From Halovivax cerinus (lineage in GTDB: Archaea > Halobacteriota > Halobacteria > Halobacteriales > Natrialbaceae): a stretch of 64,000 nucleotides of DNA. The notes under the pieces were generated by a model. The model did not search any database. It had not been told where the DNA came from and was given only the letters and a program-made list of their open reading frames with translations. The stretch's first letter is position 1; each line of letters begins with the position of its first letter. The stretch spans positions 1,364,001 through 1,428,000 of the forward strand of contig NZ_CP101824.1 in assembly GCF_024498195.1 (NCBI RefSeq), read 5' to 3'. This document shows, one piece after another, positions 9,160 to 17,827 of this stretch. The position numbers were made by a program, and so were the translations under genes.

Positions 9160-10338
9160 ATGCTATCCGAGAACCGGCTCACCGAGCGACTCGAGGCGGA
9201 CGACGTCGACGTCGTCGTCACGTCCTCTCCCGAGAACGTGTTCTACCTGTCGGGTCTGGAGAGTCTTTCGCAGGACCTCCTCGGCGAACGCGCGTTCGCG
9301 ATCCGAACCGCCGACGGCGGCGATCCGATCGTCGTCCTCCCGGCGGTCGACGCGAGTATCGTCGCCGACACCGGACTCGAGTACGAGGCGGTCTACACCT
9401 ACGGCTCGTTCTACCTGTACGAGAGCGACGGAATGCGGGACATCGACCGAACCGTCCAGGCGCTCAAGAACGAGCGAAATCTCGAGGGGCCCGTAGACGC
9501 CTTGCTGGCGGCGCTCGACTCACTCGTCGAGGGGGACGACGCCGTCGCGATCGAGCGAAGCGGGTTCGACGCCGACGAGTACGGGCGCGTGACCGACGCG
9601 CTCGACGTCGACGAGATCCGGCCGGCGGCGCCCATCTGCCGCGATCTGCGGCGGGTGAAGTCGACCGAGGAGCAGCGGCGACTCCGCCGGTCGGTCGAGA
9701 TCAATCAGGCGTCGATCCGGGCGGCGATCGAGACCGTCGAAGCGGGGATGACCGAGCGAGAACTCGCCTCGCGTTACCAGCAAGAACTGGTCTCGCGGGG
9801 CGCCGAGCCGCTCTTTACCGTGATCGGGTTCGGTCCCCACGGGGCGTATCCCCACGCCGTTCCCGGCGACCGCGAACTCGAACCGGGCGACCTCGTCCGC
9901 TTCGACGTCGGCTGTACCTACGAGAACTACGCCTCTGACATCGCCCGCACGTTCGCCTTCGAGCGCGCCACCGACGTACAGCGCCGGAAGTACGACGTCC
10001 TGAACCGGAGCATGGATCGGTCGATCGACCTCCTCGAAGACGGCGCGACGACGACGGCGGTGTTCGACGGGACGATCGAATTCGTCCGCACCGAGGGCGC
10101 CGACGTGTTCGAGTCGTTCGACCGGAACCACTTCGGTCACGGCATCGGGATCGAGGTCTACGATCCGCCGACGATCGATCGAGCGACGAATCGGATCCAC
10201 GCCGGGATGGTGCTGTGCGTGGAACCGCCGTACTACCAGCTCGGTATGGGCGGGATCCAGGTCGAAGACGAAGTCGTCGTCACCGAAGACGGCGTGACCA
10301 GACTGAGCGACTGCCCCGACACCCTCCGCGTGATCTGA
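9160..10338 (+). CDS. M24 family metallopeptidase (second, Xaa-Pro type)
   Basis: The 392-residue M24 protein has a creatinase-like N-terminal domain and a C-terminal catalytic domain. Metal ligands are present: Asp in VRFDVG and ASDIART, His in HFGHGIGIEVYD, Glu in CVEPP and in QVEDEVVV. I took MLSENRLTERLEADD at 9160 as the start because family members begin about there; an in-frame ATG at 9124 adds a hydrophobic stretch and cannot be excluded. It is only distantly similar to the M24 protein at 2252-3364. It is divergent from the lipoprotein gene and convergent with the PLP enzyme downstream. Confidence 0.82.
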   Translation: MLSENRLTERLEADDVDVVVTSSPENVFYLSGLESLSQDLLGERAFAIRTADGGDPIVVLPAVDASIVADTGLEYEAVYTYGSFYLYESDGMRDIDRTVQALKNERNLEGPVDALLAALDSLVEGDDAVAIERSGFDADEYGRVTDALDVDEIRPAAPICRDLRRVKSTEEQRRLRRSVEINQASIRAAIETVEAGMTERELASRYQQELVSRGAEPLFTVIGFGPHGAYPHAVPGDRELEPGDLVRFDVGCTYENYASDIARTFAFERATDVQRRKYDVLNRSMDRSIDLLEDGATTTAVFDGTIEFVRTEGADVFESFDRNHFGHGIGIEVYDPPTIDRATNRIHAGMVLCVEPPYYQLGMGGIQVEDEVVVTEDGVTRLSDCPDTLRVI

Positions 10339-10347
10339 TCGGTCGTT

Positions 10348-10419
10348 GGCAGCGGTACGAAACGGCCGTCAATGGCGGTACGAGACGGTCGTCAATGGCA
10401 GTACGAGACGGCCGTCCGG
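10348..10419. repeat. 23-bp tandem repeat, 3 copies
   Basis: Copies of ggcggtacgagacggtcgtc plus aat lie directly after the M24 stop codon. The first carries a 3-base insertion (agc) and the third ends in cgg. Confidence 0.7.
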
Positions 10420-10547
10420 GCGGGCGCTCGTTCACAGTACAACTCGACTTCTTCCCGCGACTGGAACGAGCAAGTTACTCGTGAGCGAGCGTGATACCGT
10501 ACAGATCCGGAGTCCCGGCGCGCTACCAGAAAGCGGATGGCGTCGCG

Positions 10548-11813
10548 CTACTCGAGCTCGATCTCGTAGTGCTCGGCGAGCGCGCTGCGGAGCTGGTCGA
10601 CCTCGGGGTCGATCGTCGGGACGGACGGGAGGCGTTCGGCCGTCATCTCGGTGTCTTTCAGGCCGGTCGAGGTACTCATCGCCACGACCGTCTCGTCCTC
10701 GTCGATCGTCCCGTCCTCGACGAGCGCCTTGAGGCCGGCCACGGCGGCCACCGACGACGCTTCGGCGTACATGCCGGTCGACGACCCGAGCAGGCGCTGG
10801 GCGTCTCGAAGCTGTTCGTCGTCGGTGACGACGGCCGTTCCACCCGACTCACGCAGGGCGGTGAGTCCCTGGTAGGTGCTCACCCCGGCGCCGATCGAGA
10901 ACGCGATCGTCTCGTCGGTGTCGACGGGTTCGACGCGATCGAGACCACGATCCAGCGCGTTCTTGAGCGGCCCGTACGGCTCCACGGCGGCCAGCTTCGG
11001 GAGTCGGTCGATGAACCCCAGTTCGTGGAGGTCGACGAACCCCCGCCAGATGCCGCTGAGGCCGTCGGCGTAGGCCGTCGGCTGGACGATCCAGTCGGGA
11101 ACGGACCAGTCGAGATCGGCGCAGAGCTCGTAGGCGATCGACTTGTAGCCCTCGATCCCGTAGAAGTTGCTCCCGACCGGTGGGAACACGTAGTTCCCGG
11201 TCGGGTACCAGTCGAACGCGTCGATGCACTTGCGCATGATCGTCCAGCGATCGTCGTGCGTCGGCGTGGCGATCACGCTCGCACCGTAGACCTGCATCAG
11301 GGTCTTCATCGTCTCGGGGACGTCTGGGATCGTGAAGATGACGCACTCGATCCCCGAGCGGGCGGCGTAAGCGGCGATCGACGCGCCGTGATTCCCAGTC
11401 GAGGCGATCGTGACCACCTCGGCGTCGGTCGCCTTCGCGTGGGACAGCGCGACCGCGCTCAGTCGATCTTTGTACGACCACGTGGGGTTCTGGCTCTCGT
11501 CTTTGAGGTACAGGTTCGAGACGCCGCAGGCGTCGGCGACGCCTGGTGTCTCGACGAGCGGCGTCGCCCCTTCGCCGATCGAGACGGCGGCCGCCTCGTC
11601 GACGGGGAGCAATTCGGGATACGCCCAGACGCCGCCGTCGCGATCGCCGAACGCCTCGCGCGAGAGGTCCGCGCGGAGCGCCTCGTAGTCGTACACGGGC
11701 GCGAGGTTCGACGTGAAGTCCTCGGTCCGGCACGCTGGGCAGCCGTCGAACGTCGGCTGGTCGGGGAACGTTTCGCCGCAGTTCAAACACCGGAGTCCGT
11801 CTATGTATGTCAT
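10548..11813 (-). CDS. Threonine synthase-like PLP enzyme
   Basis: The 421-residue fold-type II PLP enzyme has an N-terminal zinc ribbon (LRCLNCGETF and GCPACR) typical of archaeal threonine synthases. The PLP lysine sits in PTWSYKDR, followed by the phosphate/substrate loop ASTGNHGAS. Threonine synthase converts O-phosphohomoserine to threonine. The active-site sequence differs from the common PTGSFKDR, so a related activity (a cysteate-synthase or threonine-dehydratase-like paralogue) is possible. It ends convergently with the second M24 gene and follows the LLM pair on the same strand with a 13-base gap (11814-11826), suggesting one transcript. Confidence 0.75.
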   Translation of the reverse strand: MTYIDGLRCLNCGETFPDQPTFDGCPACRTEDFTSNLAPVYDYEALRADLSREAFGDRDGGVWAYPELLPVDEAAAVSIGEGATPLVETPGVADACGVSNLYLKDESQNPTWSYKDRLSAVALSHAKATDAEVVTIASTGNHGASIAAYAARSGIECVIFTIPDVPETMKTLMQVYGASVIATPTHDDRWTIMRKCIDAFDWYPTGNYVFPPVGSNFYGIEGYKSIAYELCADLDWSVPDWIVQPTAYADGLSGIWRGFVDLHELGFIDRLPKLAAVEPYGPLKNALDRGLDRVEPVDTDETIAFSIGAGVSTYQGLTALRESGGTAVVTDDEQLRDAQRLLGSSTGMYAEASSVAAVAGLKALVEDGTIDEDETVVAMSTSTGLKDTEMTAERLPSVPTIDPEVDQLRSALAEHYEIELE

Positions 11814-11826
11814 ACCAGTACCCCTC

Positions 11827-12840
11827 TCACTCGAAACTCGGCATGACGGTGTCTGCGAACACCGATAACTGTTCGTGAAGTTCCTCGACGTCGTTCGCGG
11901 CGAAGATGATCGCGGGGAAGTGATCGACGCCGAGGTCGTGGTACCGTTGCAGCGACTCGATGAGTTCGTCGGGCGACCCGATCAGGTTCTGCTCGACGAG
12001 GTCGTCGAGCGACTGGTCTTTGAGCGTCGACCCGGAGAGCGATTTCAGGTGTTCGAACACCTGTGACTCACGGAAGGACTCGCGGGCCCGGTCCCCGTCG
12101 CGGTCGACCGCGGCGATGAGCTGCGGGGCGACGTCGATCTCGTCCGGATCGCGGTCGTACTCTGCACAGAGCTCGTCTAGGTCCTCGAGACGCGCTTCGA
12201 CCTCGTCCGGCGTCAGCCCGGCGGGGAGCCACCCCTGCCCGTGGCGGACGGCGCGTTTCATCGCGTTCGGGTGGTTGCCGCCCACGTACAGCGGGAACGG
12301 CTCCTGGACCGGTTTCGGGTGGAGGTCGACGTCCTCGTACGCGACGAACTCGCCGTCGTAACTGGCCGCTCCCGGCGTGAAGAGCTGGGCGAGGGCCTCG
12401 ACGGATTCGTCCATGATTCGCCCGCGGCTCAGCGACACGTCCGGGTGGACCGCGTCGAACTCCTCGCGGTAGGCGCCGACGCCGGTCCCGAGCACGACGC
12501 GGCCGTCGGAGAACTGATCGAGCGTGATGGCCTGCTTGGCCACCCAGACGGGATCGCGAAGCGGCAGGACGGTCACCGCCGTGTTGAGTTCGATCTCCGA
12601 GGTCTTCGCCGCGACGTACGAGAAGGTGTTGAAGACGTCGTAGTATCGCGGGTCGGTGTCCCACTCCGCTTTCACGTAGTCCTGCGTGATGATGTGGTCG
12701 TTGCCGCCGATCGAGTCGAACCCGAGCGACTCAGCCTCGACGGCCAGCTCGACGAGATTGTCCGTATCGGAGAATGGGACCGGATACATCAGGCCTTCCA
12801 TCCCGGTCGGAAACGCCACGCCGAATCGCGAATCGCTCAT
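11827..12840 (-). CDS. LLM-class (luciferase-like) oxidoreductase
   Basis: The 337-residue TIM-barrel protein belongs to the luciferase-like monooxygenase family, which in archaea often uses coenzyme F420 or FMN. Characteristic blocks are FDSIGGNDHI, the VTVLPLRDPVWVAKQAITLD segment and GRVVLGTGVGAYREEFDA. The start at 12840 is supported by a GGAGGTG ribosome site 7-9 bases upstream and by overlap of its ATG with the TGA of the upstream LLM gene (ATGA). The open extension to 12972 is arginine-rich and non-coding. With its neighbour it may form a two-component or paired oxygenase/dehydrogenase; the substrate is unknown. Confidence 0.85.
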   Translation of the reverse strand: MSDSRFGVAFPTGMEGLMYPVPFSDTDNLVELAVEAESLGFDSIGGNDHIITQDYVKAEWDTDPRYYDVFNTFSYVAAKTSEIELNTAVTVLPLRDPVWVAKQAITLDQFSDGRVVLGTGVGAYREEFDAVHPDVSLSRGRIMDESVEALAQLFTPGAASYDGEFVAYEDVDLHPKPVQEPFPLYVGGNHPNAMKRAVRHGQGWLPAGLTPDEVEARLEDLDELCAEYDRDPDEIDVAPQLIAAVDRDGDRARESFRESQVFEHLKSLSGSTLKDQSLDDLVEQNLIGSPDELIESLQRYHDLGVDHFPAIIFAANDVEELHEQLSVFADTVMPSFE

Positions 12841-13850
12841 GCGCACACCTCCACGACGTCGTCGGAGAACTGTCGAAGGTTTTCGCCGGTGTCGTTCTCC
12901 TCGTTGGCGAACGAGAGGACGGCGATGTGGTCGACGCCGGCGTCGACGAGCCGTTCGACGTGGGCCCGACACTGGTCGGGCGTCCCGGCGATCGAGAACT
13001 GTTCGACGATGTCCCGAGAGACGGTATCGCGCAGGGTCGAGGGGGAGACGTCGTCGACGTCACCGAGCGATTTGATCGCCTCCGCGTCGTCCGGCTCGAC
13101 GCCGATCGACTCGAGCGTTCCCGTTGGAACGGCCTGGACGATGCGGGCGACGAGCGGTGCGACGGCATCGAGCGCGGCGTCGCGATCGGTGGCGATCGAG
13201 AGGAACGCCCAGCACACGACGTCGAGGTCGTCGACCGAACGCGAGCCGTGCGCGGCGCCGATCTCGATGCGCTCCATCGCGTACTCCATCCCCGCGACGG
13301 AGGTGAGACCGGCGCCAGCGATCACGCCGTCGCCGACGTGGCCGCCGAGGCTCAAAATCTGTGGCCCGCGGCCGGCGACGTAGATCGGAACCGTCCGATC
13401 CGGGGCGACGTCGAGGCTGACGTCGTGAAGCTCGAACGCCTCGCACTCCGTCGTCACCGATTCGCCGTCCTGCAGTCGTCGGATCACGTCCACTGCGGTT
13501 CGGACCGTCTCGATCGCGTGTTCCTGGTCGATGCCGATCGGGTCGAGGGCCATCGGCGAACCGGCTCCCAGTCCGAGGAACGCCCGCCCGTCCGAGAGCT
13601 CGTCGATCGTGGCGATGGCGGCGGCGGTAAACGCCGGGTTTCGCGTGTACGGATTCGTCACACCGGTTGCCAGGCCCACCGAGTCGGTGTGCTCGCCGGC
13701 CAGCGCGAGCTGGGCGTACGTGTTCCGGTAGAACCGCTCGTCGGAGATGAACACGTTCTCGTAGTGCGTGTCCGCCTCGAGCGTCTGCACGGTCGAGACC
13801 AGCTCGTCCCGGTCCGCCTCGTTCAACAGTGCCGCGCTTACCGTTACCAT
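12837..13850 (-). CDS. LLM-class (luciferase-like) oxidoreductase
   Basis: A second 337-residue luciferase-like protein, with LATGVTNPYTRNPAFTAAAI and GRAFLGLGAGSP as family blocks. It starts at the ATG at 13850 and its stop overlaps the next LLM gene by 4 bases, so the two are coupled. Its GVTNPYTRNP motif resembles F420-dependent methylene-H4MPT-reductase-like members, which favours F420 as cofactor (inference). It is the first gene of the minus-strand run LLM, LLM, PLP enzyme and is divergent from the NCS1 permease. The shared 218-base gap (13851-14068) is AT-rich and holds both promoters. Confidence 0.85.
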   Translation of the reverse strand: MVTVSAALLNEADRDELVSTVQTLEADTHYENVFISDERFYRNTYAQLALAGEHTDSVGLATGVTNPYTRNPAFTAAAIATIDELSDGRAFLGLGAGSPMALDPIGIDQEHAIETVRTAVDVIRRLQDGESVTTECEAFELHDVSLDVAPDRTVPIYVAGRGPQILSLGGHVGDGVIAGAGLTSVAGMEYAMERIEIGAAHGSRSVDDLDVVCWAFLSIATDRDAALDAVAPLVARIVQAVPTGTLESIGVEPDDAEAIKSLGDVDDVSPSTLRDTVSRDIVEQFSIAGTPDQCRAHVERLVDAGVDHIAVLSFANEENDTGENLRQFSDDVVEVCA

Positions 13851-14068
13851 GTCGGTATCACTGACACACTGTTTCGGCGGTTCCTATATAGATCATGGTG
13901 GTGATGGAAAACATATCTGGGTATTGGGCATTTTCTACAGAAGTCGACGTTTCGTCTCTGATAGTTCTGAAAAGGTTGCCCTGATCTGTTCAACATATCG
14001 TCAATATTCGCATACGGAAACTTTCACTATTCGTGAGATATATATGGGTGCGGTGTGCGAGGGGAACC

Positions 14069-15403
14069 ATGAGTGACGGTGGCACAAAACACGGCGGTGA
14101 GGCAGCACTCGAACAGGATGGCGACGTGCTCGAAGTACGTGAGGACTATCCGACGGAACCGGTTCCGGAGGAGGAACGACGTCACTGGTTCGCGACGCTG
14201 ACCGTCTGGGCGGGGTGGACGATCAGCATCACGGCGTTCCTCGTTGGCGGCCTCGTCGGCGGCGGGCTTCCGGTCCAGGAGGCCGTCCCCGCGATCTTCG
14301 TCGGCAACATCGTTCTCGCCGTCGTCGGCGCGCTCATCGGATACATCGGGATGAAGACCGGCCTGTCGACGTACATGCTCGCCCAGCTGGTGTTCGGAAA
14401 GTACGGCTCGATCGCCGTCTCCATCGTGATCGGTATCTTCGCGATGGGCTTCGTCGGCGTGTTCGCCGGCGCGACCGGCAACTTCATCACCGGACAGTTC
14501 AGCATGATTCCGGTGTGGCTCGGCGCGGGCGTGTTCGTCGTCGGCGTCGTCGGAACGGCGCTCTACGGCTTCCTCGGTCTCGAGTACCTGAGCCGGGTCG
14601 CCGTTCCGGGACTCTGGATCCTCGCGTTACTCTCGCTCTTTATGGTCCACGGCGAAATCGATGGCGGCCTCGGCGCGGTCGGCGGGCTCGAACCGGCCAA
14701 CAGTCAGACGTTCGCGTTCGGGGTCACGATGGCCATCTCCGTCTGGATCACTGGCGCGTCGATCACGGCCGACATCGGCCGATACGCGAAGAACAAGTGG
14801 CACGTCCTCCTCGGTGCGTTCGGCGGCTGGATCCTGGGTGCGACGCTGCTCGAATCCGTGAGCGCGGTCGCCGCGCTCGGCGTCGGCGAGGGCGACCTGG
14901 TCCAGGTCATGATCGACCTCGGACTCTTCTGGCCCGCGCTGTTCATCTTCCTCGCCGCGATGTGGACGACGGCCGACAACAACCTCTACAGCTTCTCGCT
15001 CGCGCTGACCAGCCTGACCGACGTCCTCGGTCGCCGCGACTTCTTCAGCAAGGAGGTCTGGGTCGTCATCGGCGGCGTCCTCGTCTGGATCGGCGCGGTC
15101 GCCGGCCTGTACTCGCAGTTCCAGAGCTTCCTCACGACCGTCGCGATCGCGGCGCCGCCGATGGCGGGCATCCTCATCGCCCGATTCTACCTGCTCGGCT
15201 ACGTCAAGAAGTCCGCCGACGAGATCTACGCCGACATCAAGCGCGGTGAGAAGGCTATCAGCGTCGGCGCGGTCGTCGCCTGGATCGCCGCGAGCCTCTT
15301 CGCGTACTTCGTCCAGTGGGGCTCGCCAGCGGTGAACAGCCTCGTCCTCTCGATGGTGCTCTACACGGGTCTCTTCCTGGTTCTTCCCGAGGAGTATCGC
15401 TGA
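14069..15403 (+). CDS. NCS1 family permease (cytosine/hydantoin transporter type)
   Basis: The 444-residue integral membrane transporter has about 12 hydrophobic helices and a soluble N-terminus of about 45 residues. The first helix begins TVWAGWTISITAFLVGGLVGGG. Similar proteins include CodB (cytosine permease) and Mhp1 (hydantoin permease), which import the base or ring with sodium or protons. The ATG at 14069 has GAGGGG just upstream and a TATA-like gatatatat about 30 bases upstream; a longer frame from 14033 lacks these. Given the hydantoinase genes in the window, uptake of a pyrimidine or hydantoin-like ring is the natural guess. It is divergent from the LLM pair. Confidence 0.85.
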   Translation: MSDGGTKHGGEAALEQDGDVLEVREDYPTEPVPEEERRHWFATLTVWAGWTISITAFLVGGLVGGGLPVQEAVPAIFVGNIVLAVVGALIGYIGMKTGLSTYMLAQLVFGKYGSIAVSIVIGIFAMGFVGVFAGATGNFITGQFSMIPVWLGAGVFVVGVVGTALYGFLGLEYLSRVAVPGLWILALLSLFMVHGEIDGGLGAVGGLEPANSQTFAFGVTMAISVWITGASITADIGRYAKNKWHVLLGAFGGWILGATLLESVSAVAALGVGEGDLVQVMIDLGLFWPALFIFLAAMWTTADNNLYSFSLALTSLTDVLGRRDFFSKEVWVVIGGVLVWIGAVAGLYSQFQSFLTTVAIAAPPMAGILIARFYLLGYVKKSADEIYADIKRGEKAISVGAVVAWIAASLFAYFVQWGSPAVNSLVLSMVLYTGLFLVLPEEYR

Positions 15404-15529
15404 CGCGACCGTCGACGTCGTTTTTCTTTTTTCGTTCGTCGCTGCGATCGATCCGATGAACTGTCGTTGCATCGACTCGGCGAACATTCGACGCGATCGC
15501 CCCGGGCCGTTCGGCCGGTCCGGTCGTAT

Positions 15530-15718
15530 CCGAGCGGTGTACGTATCTCGATTTGGCGACCAGCAACGGATGTGCGAAACGCGTACCTCATCGGCGCGGG
15601 CCACTCCGCGTACGGGTCGTTCCCCGGGGAGAGCTTTCGGTCACTGTGCAGAGTAGGTAGATGGCTGGGGCAAGCGACCAGGGCGAGGGCTACCAAGCTG
15701 AGCGCAACTGCTGCGTGA
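15530..15718 (+). pseudogene. Truncated duplicate of the thiolase promoter and 5' end
   Basis: Bases 15530-15647 match 16556-16673 with 9 mismatches in 118 by my count (about 92%). The copy includes the TATA-like region, a GTG start (15572) and the first ~26 codons (MRNAYLIGAGHSAYGSF). The frame then runs into unrelated sequence and stops at 15718. Two early codons differ from the intact gene (Asp to Asn, Gln to His), consistent with decay. It may still be transcribed because its promoter is preserved. Confidence 0.8.
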
Positions 15719-15734
15719 ATACCCTGTACGAAAT

Positions 15735-15743
15735 CTTTATACT
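15735..15743 (+). promoter_or_regulatory. TATA box of the broken lipoprotein gene
   Basis: ctttatact, centred about 27 bases before the GTG at 15766, fits a leaderless archaeal promoter. The sequence around it is AT-rich. Confidence 0.5.
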
Positions 15744-15765
15744 ATTAAACCATTACTCATAATAT

Positions 15766-16234
15766 GTGGGCCGCACTAGAATATTAGTATTGGTCATCGT
15801 TTCTGTGGCCCTTCTACCTATGGCTGGCTGCGTAGAAACGAACGGGTTTGAAGACTACGAGTACTCGGTCTCGACGAGTGATCCCCACACTGGGGCTATC
15901 TTCGGCGACGTAACGAAAGCAACGATCCATCAATCTTCGGGGGCATACCTATGCACACGTCGAGGTGGCGAACGGTGTCGACGAGTCGCTGGTCGACTCG
16001 AGTGGGAACTGGTCAGTTCCGGACGGGAATGCGACAGTTATCAAGGTAGAAGAAGTTCGGACTACCAGTGAAACACCGGAAATCCTGTTCAGTTACGAAA
16101 TTACTCCTGACGCTCCTGGCTGGAACGGCAATTTCGACGCTCCGTCCGACAGCGACGAGGAACGGTATCTGTTGCGTGCGACAGCGGACGACAGAACGAT
16201 CGACGCCGTAGAGATAACGATACGGAAGACGTGA
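15766..16234 (+). pseudogene. Secreted lipoprotein gene, frameshifted at a G5 run
   Basis: A GTG start at 15766 opens MGRTRILVLVIVSVALLPMA followed by GCVE: a signal peptide and lipobox with Cys22. At the run of five G (15939-15943) the frame is lost. The other frame continues with GHTYAHVEVANGVDESLVDS and ends at 16234 with a sensible acidic, beta-rich sequence (EEVRTTSETPEILFSYEITP). With four G the gene would encode one continuous protein of about 155 residues. Either the gene is inactivated by a single-base insertion or this is a homopolymer sequencing error. Its base composition is lower in GC than the flanks. Function unknown. Confidence 0.75.
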
Positions 16235-16555
16235 CAACCTTTTCGGGGCGGAACCGTCTGTATCGGGAATGAGCGGCGCGCTCGTACGCTCCACGGCTGG
16301 TCAGGATTGTCGGCAGCTGAGCTATCGTATCGGACCGCCGGCGCCTCCAGGCGCCCACGTCGTGACGATTCGCGTCAACCGACACGCACTCACAGACAGA
16401 ACCCTCCATCGGGAGAATCGTCGAGGCGTCGTCGCGGAATTTCGAGGACAACGCCTCGCGCGTCGGTGTGGGTAGGATGTCTGTGTGATATCGATCGCAG
16501 TGCGATACCGACCGTCGCCGTGACCGATCCGAAACGCCGTCTGATCGCCCGTCCC
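16235..16555. other. Intergenic, no gene recognised
   Basis: 321 bases between the broken lipoprotein gene and the duplicated thiolase promoter. Open frames here have no recognisable protein character. Confidence 0.5.
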
Positions 16556-16566
16556 CCGAGCGGTGT

Positions 16567-16574
16567 ACTTATCT
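16567..16574 (+). promoter_or_regulatory. TATA-like box of the thiolase gene
   Basis: acttatct lies about 27 bases before the GTG at 16598. The duplicated copy has acgtatct at 15541-15548 in the same position. Confidence 0.5.
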
Positions 16575-16597
16575 CGATTTGGCGACCAGCAACGGGT

Positions 16598-17827
16598 GTG
16601 CGAGACGCGTATCTCATCGGCGCGGGCCAGTCCGCGTACGGGTCGTTCCCCGGAGAGAGCTACCGGTCGCTGTTCGAGACGGCCTTCGAGGCCGCGGTGG
16701 ACAGCGTCCCCGAGGGAATCGAACCGGGCGACGTCGACGAGGCGGTCGTCGGCACGCTCAGCGTCGGCGGTCGCCAGCTCGGCCTCTCCGGGCCGGCGGT
16801 GACCGAACACGTCGGACTCGACGGCGTCCCGACCACGCGGGTGGAGAACGCCTGTGCCGCGAGCGGCTACGCGGTCAGGCAGGCCGTCCAGGCGGTCAAA
16901 TCGGGGATGGCCGACGTCGTCCTCGCGGGCGGATTCGAGATCATGACCGACACGAGCTCGGACGCCACGAAGTACTGGCTCGGCGTCTCAGGCGAGACGG
17001 AGTGGGAGCGCCTGTCGGGGACCACGTTCTCCGGCGTCTACGCCCAGATGGCGTCGGCCCACATGGACGCTCACGGCACGACTCGCGAACAGCTCTCGCG
17101 GGTCGCCGTGAAGAATCACGCGAACGGGGCGAAGAACCCGCACGCCCAGCTCGGCTTCGAGTGCTCGCTGGAAGATGCCCAGGACGCGCCGGTCGTCGCC
17201 GACCCGCTGACCCTCTATCACTGCTGTCCGACCACCGACGGGGCGGCCTGCGCCCTGATCGCCAGCGAGGACGCGGTGAGCGAGTTCACGGACGACCCGA
17301 TCCGGGTCGCCGGCGTCGGTGCCGGCAGCGACAGCGTCGGGCTCTTCCAGCGCGACACCTACACGGGGATCCCCGCGAGCCGGCGGGCGGCCGAGACGGC
17401 CTACGAGATGGCCGGCGTCGGCCCCGACGACCTCGACTTCGCGGAGGTTCACGACTGTTTCGCTATCGCCGAACTGCTGGCCTACGAGGACCTCGGCTTC
17501 TGCGACCCTGGCGAGGCCGGCGAGCTGATCGAGTCCGGACGGACCGAGATCGACGGCGATCTCCCGGTCAACACTTCCGGCGGCCTGAAGTCGAAGGGCC
17601 ACCCGATCGGCGCGACGGGCGCGGGCCAGGTCGTCGAGGTCTTCAAGCAGCTCACCGGAAACGCGGGCGATCGCCAACTCGACGATCCCGTTCGCGGGCT
17701 CACCCACAACGTCGGCGGGAGCGGCGGGGCGGCCGTCGTCCACGTATTCGAGCGCGAGGAGCGCAGCTCCTCGGAGCGGTCGAACGGACGCAGTCCGCGA
17801 GAATCGGAAGCGGAGGTGAGGGCCTGA
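16598..17827 (+). CDS. Thiolase family protein (acetyl-CoA acetyltransferase/SCP-x type)
   Basis: The 409-residue thiolase has its acyl-accepting Cys86 in VENACAASG, His285 in EVHDCFAIAE and His335 in KSKGHPIGATGAGQ, the expected catalytic set of the archaeal/SCP-x thiolases. These enzymes condense or cleave acyl-CoA units. I chose the GTG at 16598 because the protein begins MRDAYLIGAGQSAYG as in family members and a TATA-like box lies 27 bases upstream; the longer open frame from 16307 is not conserved. Its stop overlaps the start of the HMGS/DUF35 protein (TGATG), so the two probably form a complex. A truncated copy of its first codons lies about 1 kb upstream. Confidence 0.9.
   Translation: MRDAYLIGAGQSAYGSFPGESYRSLFETAFEAAVDSVPEGIEPGDVDEAVVGTLSVGGRQLGLSGPAVTEHVGLDGVPTTRVENACAASGYAVRQAVQAVKSGMADVVLAGGFEIMTDTSSDATKYWLGVSGETEWERLSGTTFSGVYAQMASAHMDAHGTTREQLSRVAVKNHANGAKNPHAQLGFECSLEDAQDAPVVADPLTLYHCCPTTDGAACALIASEDAVSEFTDDPIRVAGVGAGSDSVGLFQRDTYTGIPASRRAAETAYEMAGVGPDDLDFAEVHDCFAIAELLAYEDLGFCDPGEAGELIESGRTEIDGDLPVNTSGGLKSKGHPIGATGAGQVVEVFKQLTGNAGDRQLDDPVRGLTHNVGGSGGAAVVHVFEREERSSSERSNGRSPRESEAEVRA

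Noticed and set aside
16307-16597. N-terminal extension of the thiolase
   Set aside because: Sequence is arginine-rich and unlike the family; the GTG at 16598 has a TATA-like box and starts at the conserved MRDAYLIG.
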